A stretch of DNA of 20,894 bases, taken from an uncultured Candidatus Melainabacteria bacterium (GTDB lineage: Bacteria > Cyanobacteriota > Vampirovibrionia > Gastranaerophilales > Gastranaerophilaceae). A model generated the notes under the pieces. The model did no database searches, was not told the DNA's origin, and was given only the letters and a program-made list of their open reading frames with translations. A program made the translations under genes and the position numbers. The DNA is taken from assembly GCA_934675685.1 (NCBI GenBank), contig CAKURL010000026.1, positions 1 through 20,894 on the forward strand, in the 5' to 3' direction. Shown piece after piece: positions 1 through 6,850 of the stretch; position 1 is the first letter of the stretch; each line of letters opens with the position of its first letter.

Positions 1-1142
1 ACGCCTCTTTCTGTACCAGCTAATTTAGAAGTGAAGCCAGTTACGAAGTGATACATAGCAGCGTTTTTGTCTAATCTTGAGATTGGAGGCAATACGCCGA
101 ATGCGTCAGCTGTCAAGAATACAACAACTTTTGGAATTCCGCCTTTAGAAGGAACTTGAGCATTGTTGATGTAGTTGATTGGGTAACCTACACGAGTGTT
201 TTCAGTTAAAGAACCATCGTTGAAGTCGAATTCACGAGTTTCGTCGTCCATAACTACGTTTTCAACTAATGAACCAAATTTGATAGCGTTGTAGATGTCT
301 GGTTCGTTTTCAGCAGAAAGGTTGATACATTTAGCATAGCAACCACCTTCAAAGTTGAATACGCCGTCTGGTGACCAACCGTGTTCGTCGTCGCCGATTA
401 ATTTTCTTGATGGGTCTGCAGACAATGTTGTTTTACCAGTTCCTGAAAGGCCGAAGAATACAGCTGTTTCATTTGTTTCTGGATCCATGTTAGCAGAGCA
501 GTGCATTGGAAGAACATTTTTCTTAGTCATGATGTAGTTCATTGTAGCGAATACTGATTTTTTGATTTCGCCAGAATATTGTGAACCGCAAATGATAATC
601 ATGTGTGCTTCGTAGTCGATTGCGATACATGCTTCAGAATTTACGCCATCTCTTTCAGGGTCGCATTTGAAGCCTGGAGCGCATAAAATTGTGTAATCAG
701 CTTCGCCGTAGTTAGCTAATTCTTCTGCGGTTGGTCTGATTAAAAGTTGGTGAATAAATAAGTTTTGAGAAGCCATTTCGTTGATTACTCTGAATTTTTG
801 AGTATAAGTTTTGTCAGCGCCAGCATAACCATCGAAAATAAATACTTCTTTACCAGCTAAGTATTCAATCATTTGTTTTTTGATTGAATCAAATTTTTCT
901 CTTGAAATTGGGCGGTTTACTTTACCCCAAGCGATTTCGTTGTGCACGCCATCTGTGTCAACGATAAATTTATCTTTAGGAGAACGACCAGTATATTTAC
1001 CAGTAGTTACAACTAATGCACCTGTGTTAGACAATTTGCCTTCTTTTCTAGCAAGAGCAAATTCAGTTAATTGCGCAGGTGTAAGGTTGCGATAAACTGC
1101 TTTGGCGTTAATTCCCATTTTTTCTAATCCGTATGTTTCCAT
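1..1142 (-). CDS. pckA: ATP-dependent phosphoenolpyruvate carboxykinase, 5' part (cut by window edge)
   Basis: Gluconeogenic enzyme that converts oxaloacetate + ATP to phosphoenolpyruvate + CO2 + ADP in the cytosol. The reverse strand from an ATG at 1142-1140 reads open to base 1, giving about 380 codons of a family that is usually near 530 residues, so the C-terminal third lies outside the window. Family motifs seen in translation: RSPKDKF near the N-terminus, the kinase loop GLSGTGKTTLSADP at about residues 231-244, DDEHGW shortly after, and MYHFVTGFTSKLAGTERGV near the window edge. The kinase loop and the MYHF..GFT segment are typical of the ATP-type rather than the GTP-type enzyme. A strong Shine-Dalgarno AAAGGAGG (complement of 1149-1156) lies 6 nt before the ATG and fixes the start. 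The gene is divergent from polA. Identification is firm. Confidence 0.96.
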   Translation of the reverse strand, partial: METYGLEKMGINAKAVYRNLTPAQLTEFALARKEGKLSNTGALVVTTGKYTGRSPKDKFIVDTDGVHNEIAWGKVNRPISREKFDSIKKQMIEYLAGKEVFIFDGYAGADKTYTQKFRVINEMASQNLFIHQLLIRPTAEELANYGEADYTILCAPGFKCDPERDGVNSEACIAIDYEAHMIIICGSQYSGEIKKSVFATMNYIMTKKNVLPMHCSANMDPETNETAVFFGLSGTGKTTLSADPSRKLIGDDEHGWSPDGVFNFEGGCYAKCINLSAENEPDIYNAIKFGSLVENVVMDDETREFDFNDGSLTENTRVGYPINYINNAQVPSKGGIPKVVVFLTADAFGVLPPISRLDKNAAMYHFVTGFTSKLAGTERG

Positions 1143-1180
1143 TAAAAGCCTCCTTTGAATTGCTTGTACCATACGAGAAT

Positions 1181-1208
1181 ATTGTACAACAAAACTAAAT
1201 AAAAACAA
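1181..1208 (-). promoter_or_regulatory. pckA promoter (-35 TTGTTT, 16 bp, -10 TACAAT)
   Basis: On the minus strand, TTGTTT (complement of 1203-1208) is separated by 16 bp from TACAAT (complement of 1181-1186). Transcription would start about 30 nt before the pckA ATG, leaving room for the strong ribosome binding site. Sigma-70-like consensus match seen by eye; not tested. Confidence 0.55.
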
Positions 1209-1225
1209 TTGTAAAAGATACAATT
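1207..1225. promoter_or_regulatory. perfect inverted repeat AATTGTA-N5-TACAATT, possible operator for pckA/polA
   Basis: A 7-bp perfect dyad with a 5-bp centre (AATTGTA 1207-1213, TACAATT 1219-1225) overlaps the -35 end of the predicted pckA promoter. A second, imperfect dyad with the same GTAC/TTGTA flavour (GTACCATAC...ATATTGTAC, 1166-1187, 7 of 9 pairs) overlaps the -10 and start region. Two similar dyads bracketing a promoter fit repressor sites, but no cognate regulator can be named. Confidence 0.35.
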
Positions 1226-1240
1226 TATATAAGTTAATTT

Positions 1241-1270
1241 TTAGAAAATAATGGCTGTTTATAGTAAAAT
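1241..1270 (+). promoter_or_regulatory. weak candidate promoter for polA operon
   Basis: TTAGAA at 1241-1246 and TAAAAT at 1265-1270 are 18 bp apart, with an overlapping alternative -10 TATAGT at 1260-1265. The leader would be about 17-25 nt and includes AGAGGA (1284-1289) four bases before the polA ATG. The hexamers are poor matches, so this is tentative. Confidence 0.3.
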
Positions 1271-1293
1271 ATAACTATTAAAAAGAGGAATTT

Positions 1294-3912
1294 ATGGAAG
1301 AAAAAAAGACTTTAATTTTGATAGACGGGCATGCTCTTGCTTTTAGAATGTTTTTTGCGCTGGAGAGAACAAACATGCAAACCACAGACCACGTTCCTTC
1401 TTGGGCTGTGTACGGTTTTTTTAAAGCAATTTTTGACCTTTTGGCGGATAAAAAATTAAACATCAACCCAAATTCAATCGCAGTTGCGTTTGATGTTTCA
1501 AAAGCGACTTTCAGGTTGGAAAAATATGAAGATTATAAAGCAAACCGTTTGTCCATGCCAGATTCCTTAAGAGAACAATTAGAAATAATCAAAGAAGGGC
1601 TTGCTGCTTTTGATATTCCAATCTACACCTTTGAAGGCTATGAAGGAGACGATGTAATTGGAACAATTGCGCGTCAAGCAAGAGAAAAAGGTCATAAAAC
1701 ATATATCCTAACGGGCGACAGGGACGCTTTTCAATTGGTAGATGACCTTGGTTTAACTACGATTTTAATCCCTTCTAAGGGTGAACTTTTAAAATATAAT
1801 AAACAAGAAGTTTTTGAAAAAATGGGAGTATATCCTTCTCAAATCGTGGATTATAAGGCTTTGTGCGGAGATACTTCAGACAATATCCCAGGGATAAAAG
1901 GAATAGGGCCAAAGAGTGCTTGTGCTCTTTTAGGGGAATACGAGGATTTAGATAATATATATTCAAATATTGAAAAAATCACAAAAAAAGCTCTAAAAGA
2001 AAAGCTTCAAGCAGGAAAAGAGGACGCATATTTATCGCAATTTTTGGCAAAAATTGTAGACGACCTCGATATCAGATTTGATTTTGAAGGGGCATGCCTC
2101 ACTATTCCAAACAAAGAAAAAGTGAGCAATTTTTTATCAAAAATGCAATTTTATACATTCATTAAAAATATAGATAAATTGCTCTTACCTTTTTCTGGAA
2201 AAAATGCTTGTGAAAACATTGTTTCTTTTTCTGAACCAAAAGAAAGCTCACAAGAGCAGCTTGGGCTTTTTTCTTTTGACATAAAAAAAGAGACAAAAAA
2301 AATCGAAATAATTGGAAAAGAAATTCTTGAATTAATAAAAAATAATAAAATAGATAAAATCGGGCTTATGCTAGATTTTGAAGATAGAGAATTTTGCTAT
2401 GTTTCTTATTCAGATAAAGTCTCAAAAATCCCTACTTTAGAACTAAAAGAGCTTATCGAAGACGAAAACATTAAAAAAGTGGTCTATGAAGTAAAAACTT
2501 TTGATTATGACATCAAAGGGGTTTTGTGCGATGTTGAGCTTGCAAGCTACATCAAAGATTCTTCAAGAAAGCATGATTTAGTGACTCAAATAAATGAATA
2601 TTTAAATGTCGCAGTTGATGAAAATAATTATGCGCTTTTGTGTTCATATTTAATAGATTTATCTGATTTTTATTTTGAAAATTTATCCAAAAAAGAACTA
2701 AGACTTTTAAATGAAGTGGAATTGCCTTTGGCTTTCATTTTAAAAGACATTGAAAACACAGGCGTCACTTTGGATTTAAAATGTTTAGAGGAAATTTCAA
2801 AAGAAATAGATGAAAAAATTGCTTATTTTGAAAAAATAATTTATGAACAAGCAAACTGCACTTTTAACATTAATTCTCCAAAGCAAGTCGCAGAAGTTTT
2901 GTTTGACAAAATGGAAATCAAACCAAAGAAAAAAGGAAAATCGGGAAATTATTCTACAAACGCAAAGATTTTAGAAGACCTTGCTTTGGATTATAAAATA
3001 GCAAGAGATATCCTAGAGCACCGCCAATTGATGAAGCTAAAGACGACTTATGTGGACGCTTTGCCAAAATTGGTTAAAAAAGATGGAAAAATCCACACGC
3101 ATTTCAATCAAACTGTGACTACGACAGGAAGATTGTCTTCAACTGAACCTAATTTACAAAATATTCCAATAAAAACAGATTTTTCAAATAGAATTAGAGG
3201 GGCTTTTGTTCCCAAAGACCCTGAAGACTTTATCTTAAGTGCCGATTATTCTCAAGTCGAATTAAGGCTTTTGGCTCATTATTCAAAAGACGAAACTTTA
3301 ACAAACGCTTTTTTAAATGATATCGATATCCACTCTGTCACCGCTTCAAAGATTTTTGGAGTAGGAATAGAAGAAGTTACAAAAGAGCAAAGAAGAAAAG
3401 CAAAAACGGTGAATTTTGGAATAGTCTATGGACAAACAAGATATGGACTAGCTCAAACTCTTGATATCAGTCCTTATGAAGCGCAAGAGCTAATTAATAA
3501 ATATTTTGAAACTTATCCAAAGATTTCTCAATATATAAATTCCACTCTTGAATTTGCGCAAAGTAATGGATATGTAGAAACTTTATATGGCAGAAAGCGC
3601 TATTTAGGGGTTCAATTGAACTCAAGAAATGCAAAAATTCGAGAATTTGCCCAAAGAGCGGCTATTAATGCGCCTTTACAAGGAACGGGGGCAGACATTA
3701 TAAAAATTGCTATGGTCGATTTTTATAATGAATTGAAAAATTATAAATCAAAAATAATCTTACAAATCCACGACGAACTTGTTTTAGAGGTAAAAAAAGA
3801 TGAACTTGAAGACATTAAAAAGCTTGTTGTAGAATCGATGGAATTAAATCAGCCTTTGAATGTGCCTTTGAAGGTGGAAGTTGCTTTTGGAAAGACTTGG
3901 AAGGAAAAATAA
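1294..3912 (+). CDS. polA: DNA polymerase I
   Basis: Gap-filling polymerase for Okazaki fragment maturation and excision repair; 872 residues. The N-terminal 5'-3' (flap) exonuclease domain shows LILIDGHALAFR, GYEGDDVIG, LTGDRDAFQL and LCGDTSDNIPGIKGIGPK, the H3TH region. The polymerase domain has motif A DYSQVELR starting at residue 651, motif B RRKAKTVNFGIVYG starting at 700 and motif C QIHDELVLE starting at 824 with the catalytic HD pair. The middle region (about 330-480) corresponds to the 3'-5' exonuclease domain. It appears degenerate: the strand that should carry the first Asp-x-Glu pair is not recognisable and later acidic positions do not line up, as in Taq and Bst enzymes, so proofreading is probably absent. 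The ATG at 1294 follows AGAGGA. It is the first gene of a three-gene operon; its TAA overlaps the next ATG (TAATG). Confidence 0.97.
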   Translation: MEEKKTLILIDGHALAFRMFFALERTNMQTTDHVPSWAVYGFFKAIFDLLADKKLNINPNSIAVAFDVSKATFRLEKYEDYKANRLSMPDSLREQLEIIKEGLAAFDIPIYTFEGYEGDDVIGTIARQAREKGHKTYILTGDRDAFQLVDDLGLTTILIPSKGELLKYNKQEVFEKMGVYPSQIVDYKALCGDTSDNIPGIKGIGPKSACALLGEYEDLDNIYSNIEKITKKALKEKLQAGKEDAYLSQFLAKIVDDLDIRFDFEGACLTIPNKEKVSNFLSKMQFYTFIKNIDKLLLPFSGKNACENIVSFSEPKESSQEQLGLFSFDIKKETKKIEIIGKEILELIKNNKIDKIGLMLDFEDREFCYVSYSDKVSKIPTLELKELIEDENIKKVVYEVKTFDYDIKGVLCDVELASYIKDSSRKHDLVTQINEYLNVAVDENNYALLCSYLIDLSDFYFENLSKKELRLLNEVELPLAFILKDIENTGVTLDLKCLEEISKEIDEKIAYFEKIIYEQANCTFNINSPKQVAEVLFDKMEIKPKKKGKSGNYSTNAKILEDLALDYKIARDILEHRQLMKLKTTYVDALPKLVKKDGKIHTHFNQTVTTTGRLSSTEPNLQNIPIKTDFSNRIRGAFVPKDPEDFILSADYSQVELRLLAHYSKDETLTNAFLNDIDIHSVTASKIFGVGIEEVTKEQRRKAKTVNFGIVYGQTRYGLAQTLDISPYEAQELINKYFETYPKISQYINSTLEFAQSNGYVETLYGRKRYLGVQLNSRNAKIREFAQRAAINAPLQGTGADIIKIAMVDFYNELKNYKSKIILQIHDELVLEVKKDELEDIKKLVVESMELNQPLNVPLKVEVAFGKTWKEK

Positions 3913-4301
3913 TGAAAAAAATAAAATCATTTTTTATTATATTATTCGTGCTTTTCGGCTTTTCTTTTTGTTTTAGTGCTTCAAGTTCTGCTGGCGTTTT
4001 AGAAGATTCTTATAAAATGTTTTCTTATGACGCAGATACAATTTTTCTAAGCTCGATTGCTGCTTTGAATTCTGCAAACGGTTTTGAGATAGCAGAAATT
4101 CAGACTAAAAATGGCTATATATTATTTGCATATCAAAATAATTTTTATCTTTTAACTGTGACAAAAAGATATCAAAAGCAAACAGAAGTCAAAATTTTGC
4201 CTCAAAATAGCAACTACTCTGACCTTGCCCAAAGCGCAAAGATGGTTTTTTCTTTGATTGATTATCAATTAAAATTTAACCCGATAAGGCAAGTGAAATG
4301 A
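3912..4301 (+). CDS. small exported protein of unknown function, between polA and priA
   Basis: 129 residues from the ATG at 3912, whose A is the last base of the polA stop. AAGGA at 3901-3905 serves as the ribosome binding site; an in-frame TTG at 3897 is possible but worse. The N-terminus is a textbook Sec signal: MKKIK, then a hydrophobic stretch FFIILFVLFGFSF and a small-residue region SASSSAG, with probable signal peptidase I cleavage after SSA at about residue 27. The preceding Cys (FCFS) is not in a lipobox context. The mature part, about 100 residues, is soluble with alternating hydrophobic strands (GYILFAYQNNFYLLTV) and no cysteines. I do not recognise the family. It is translationally coupled on both sides: its TGA overlaps the priA start (ATGA). 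The co-transcription with replication genes is clear, but an exported protein has no obvious functional link to them. Confidence 0.85.
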   Translation: MKKIKSFFIILFVLFGFSFCFSASSSAGVLEDSYKMFSYDADTIFLSSIAALNSANGFEIAEIQTKNGYILFAYQNNFYLLTVTKRYQKQTEVKILPQNSNYSDLAQSAKMVFSLIDYQLKFNPIRQVK

Positions 4302-6352
4302 CAAATAATAAAGTAAAGTCAAAAGATACCCCTAAATATGCTCAAGTCTTAATCGACATAAACAAATTAGGCTCAAGAACTTTTTCATATTTAATTCCAG
4401 AAAACTTAAAAGGAGAGTTAAAAATAGGTCAAGCGGTTTTAGTCCCTTTTGGAAGAAGAAAAGAAGGGCTAAAAGCTTATGTTGTGGGCTTTTCAAATTA
4501 TCTTGAAAGTTCCATAAAAGCAAAAGAAATAACAGAAATTTTGGAATTTGAGCCATTATTTTCTTTGGAATATTTAAAGCTTTTAGAATGGGTCTCAAGC
4601 TACTATTTTTGTGACGTCCAGACCGTTTTAAACACGGCTTTGCCTCAAAAATTCTTTGAAAAAAATGTGAAAAAATATAGAAAGCCAAAAAAAGAAAATT
4701 TAATCTATAAAGAAGAAAAAGTAGAAGCCGAGCACAATTTATCAACAGAACAAGAAAAAGTCTATAATGAAATCAAAAAAGTGAATGCTCAAACCTCTCT
4801 TTTATATGGAATCACGGGTTCAGGTAAAACTGAAATTTATTTTAAATTAATAGAAGATACGATAAAAGCAGGAAAAAACGTGATTTTCTTGGCGCCCGAG
4901 ATTGCTCTTGTGACCCAGCTCACCCAAAGAACAATTAGGCATTTTGGCTCTGGCATGGTGGCGATTTGGCATAGCTCTATCACTGAAGCCGAAAAATATG
5001 AGACTTGGAAAAAATTAAGAAATGACGAAATAAAAATCTTGTTTGGCGCAAGAAGCGCTGTTTTTGCTCCAATAAGGAATGTTGGGCTTATAATTATCGA
5101 CGAAGAGCATGATTCAAGCTTCAAACAAACCATGCCAAATCCTAGGTATAATGCAAAAGACGTCGCAAAAAAGCTCTGCGAATTTTATGGCGCAAAGCTC
5201 GTTTTGGGCTCTGCCACTCCTAGTATCGAAAGCTATTATGAAGCAATTAATACAAATTCTTTGTTTGTTTTAAAAGAAAGATATAATAATGCGACTTTGC
5301 CAAAAGTAATCACGATAGACATGAGAGAAGAAAGGCAAGAAAGAAACTATACGCTTTTTTCAAGAACTTTAATTGAAAATACCAAAAAAACAATCGAAGA
5401 AGGCAACCAAGTTATTTTTTTAATAAATCGAAGAGGTTATTCAAACTATACGCAATGCATGGAATGCGGAGCCGTCCTAGAATGCCCAAAATGCGCTATT
5501 CCTATGATTTTCCACGCTCAAGATAATACATATAAATGCCATTATTGCGCAAGCACACTTTCTGCTCCAGTTAAATGCCCGAAATGCGGCTCGGAGGCCA
5601 TGGAAAACTTTGGCGCAGGCAGCCAAAAAGTCGAGCTTCAAGCAAGAGAAATCTTTAAAGATTATAAAATAGAGCGGCTTGATTCAGATAGTTTAAATAA
5701 AAAAAATGAACATGTGGAAATTTTAAAGCGCTTTCAAGAAGGCGAAATCGATATTTTAATCGGAACGCAGATGATTGCAAAAGGGCTAGATAACAAAAAC
5801 GTGACTTTAGTGGGCGTCATAAATGCTGATTTGAGCTTTAATTTGCCCGATTATAGGAGCTCGGAGCGCGGTTTTTCTATTTTGACCCAAGTAGCGGGTC
5901 GCTCTGGCAGAGGGGAAAAACAAGGAAAAGTTATTTTTCAAACTTATAATGAAAACAATATTTTCTTGCAAAATGCTAAAGAACAAAATTTTGAAGAATT
6001 CTATGAAAACGAAATTGAACTTCGAGAAATGCTCGACTACCCTCCTTTTTCAAAGATGATAAGGGTTGTTTTGTCCTCTAAAAACGAATTTCGAGCAGAA
6101 AAATCTGCCCTTGAAATCGAGCTTCATTTGAGCGACTTTATAAAAAAACTTTCTCTTGACGAAACCATAATCGTTTTGGGCCCAAGCCCTTGCGTGATTA
6201 GCAAAATCAGAGACGAATATCGCTTTAATATTGTGATAAAAAATAAATTAGGAAAAAAGGGTCACGAGACAATTTTGAGGTTTTTGAGGACAATCCAGTT
6301 GCCCCTAGATATCAAGATGGTTGTGGATATTGACCCGAGTGATATTTTGTAG
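4298..6352 (+). CDS. priA: primosomal protein N' (replication restart helicase PriA)
   Basis: Superfamily 2 3'-5' DNA helicase that recognises stalled or collapsed forks and starts replisome reloading; 684 residues, slightly shorter than the 732 of E. coli. The N-terminal 3'-DNA-binding domain opens with QVLIDINKLGSRTFSYLIP. Walker A GITGSGKT starts at residue 171, the DEEH box at 268, followed by VLGSATPSIES. Eight zinc-binding cysteines are intact (C387, C390, C396, C399, C414, C417, C427, C430). The C-terminal helicase motifs IGTQMIAKGLD and QVAGRSGRG are present. The ATG overlaps the upstream TGA by 4 nt; AAGG at 4286-4289 lies 8 nt before it. It is the last gene of the polA operon, ending 20 bp from the convergent XRE gene, with no clear terminator between them. 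Confidence 0.97.
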   Translation: MTNNKVKSKDTPKYAQVLIDINKLGSRTFSYLIPENLKGELKIGQAVLVPFGRRKEGLKAYVVGFSNYLESSIKAKEITEILEFEPLFSLEYLKLLEWVSSYYFCDVQTVLNTALPQKFFEKNVKKYRKPKKENLIYKEEKVEAEHNLSTEQEKVYNEIKKVNAQTSLLYGITGSGKTEIYFKLIEDTIKAGKNVIFLAPEIALVTQLTQRTIRHFGSGMVAIWHSSITEAEKYETWKKLRNDEIKILFGARSAVFAPIRNVGLIIIDEEHDSSFKQTMPNPRYNAKDVAKKLCEFYGAKLVLGSATPSIESYYEAINTNSLFVLKERYNNATLPKVITIDMREERQERNYTLFSRTLIENTKKTIEEGNQVIFLINRRGYSNYTQCMECGAVLECPKCAIPMIFHAQDNTYKCHYCASTLSAPVKCPKCGSEAMENFGAGSQKVELQAREIFKDYKIERLDSDSLNKKNEHVEILKRFQEGEIDILIGTQMIAKGLDNKNVTLVGVINADLSFNLPDYRSSERGFSILTQVAGRSGRGEKQGKVIFQTYNENNIFLQNAKEQNFEEFYENEIELREMLDYPPFSKMIRVVLSSKNEFRAEKSALEIELHLSDFIKKLSLDETIIVLGPSPCVISKIRDEYRFNIVIKNKLGKKGHETILRFLRTIQLPLDIKMVVDIDPSDIL

Positions 6353-6372
6353 AAAGTTGAATTTGGATATTC

Positions 6373-6711
6373 TCACCTAATCTTCGTATAAATATCAAGC
6401 AAAAGCATAAGCTTGTTTTTGTCTGAATTAACCAATGTTTTTCTAAATCTATCTTTAAAATATTCTAAACTTTGAAATTCGTCAAAGTCGAAAAATTCTT
6501 TTATTTCAACCCCCAATGCTTCAGAAAGCTTTGAAATCAAAGGAAAAGAAGGGTTCGTTTTTGCGGCTTCTAATTTTGAAATGTGATTAGGAGAAACATT
6601 GACCCTGAGCGCCAATTGCTCTAAAGTCATCTTCTTTTTCTTTCTTAGAGATTTTAATTTTTTCGCAAAAAATTCTAAATTTTTATCTATATTATTAATA
6701 TTTTTATTCAT
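6373..6711 (-). CDS. XRE-family helix-turn-helix transcriptional regulator
   Basis: 112 residues. The N-terminal half is a classic Cro/C1-type domain: LKSLRKKKKMTLEQLALRV, then NVSPNHISKLEAAKTNPSF (recognition helix region) and LSEALGVEIKEFFDF, at about residues 18-77. The C-terminal 35 residues (SLEYFKDRFRKTLVNSDKNK...) are probably a dimerisation helix pair. No enzymatic domain is fused. It is transcribed away from the Cys-rich prepilin-like gene, so both share the 6712-6850 spacer; local regulation of that gene and itself is a reasonable inference. The ribosome binding site is poor (TTGGA about 8 nt upstream of the ATG). It could equally be a global regulator, since the class is very broad. 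Confidence 0.85.
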   Translation of the reverse strand: MNKNINNIDKNLEFFAKKLKSLRKKKKMTLEQLALRVNVSPNHISKLEAAKTNPSFPLISKLSEALGVEIKEFFDFDEFQSLEYFKDRFRKTLVNSDKNKLMLLLDIYTKIR

Positions 6712-6761
6712 ATTGTGTCCAATTTCAATATAATACGGTGATTAAAATCAAAATTTCTATA

Positions 6762-6789
6762 TTGACATGATTGATATTGAGTGTAAAAT
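6762..6789 (+). promoter_or_regulatory. strong promoter for the prepilin-like gene (TTGACA-16-TAAAAT)
   Basis: A perfect -35 TTGACA at 6762-6767 and TAAAAT at 6784-6789, spaced by 16 bp, place the start of transcription near 6796, about 50 nt ahead of the coding start. This is the best canonical promoter in the window. Confidence 0.7.
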
Positions 6790-6805
6790 AATCATGATAT
6801 TACAC
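6781..6805. promoter_or_regulatory. dyad GTGTAA-N13-TTACAC over the -10 and start site, candidate operator
   Basis: GTGTAA (6781-6786) and TTACAC (6800-6805) form a perfect 6-bp dyad, with the palindrome ATCATGAT (6791-6798) close to its centre. The left half covers the -10 hexamer. A related pair, TATTGTGT (6711-6718, at the XRE start codon) and ACACAATA (6802-6809), is also inverted, separated by 83 bp. This fits autoregulation by the adjacent XRE protein, but that link is inference. Confidence 0.4.
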
Positions 6806-6850
6806 AATAACTGAATTTTAAATACACACAAGCACAAAAGGTACATGATT

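Noticed and set aside
6353..6372. Terminator between priA and the XRE gene
   Set aside because: No stem with a T-run on either strand in these 20 bases or the adjacent gene ends.
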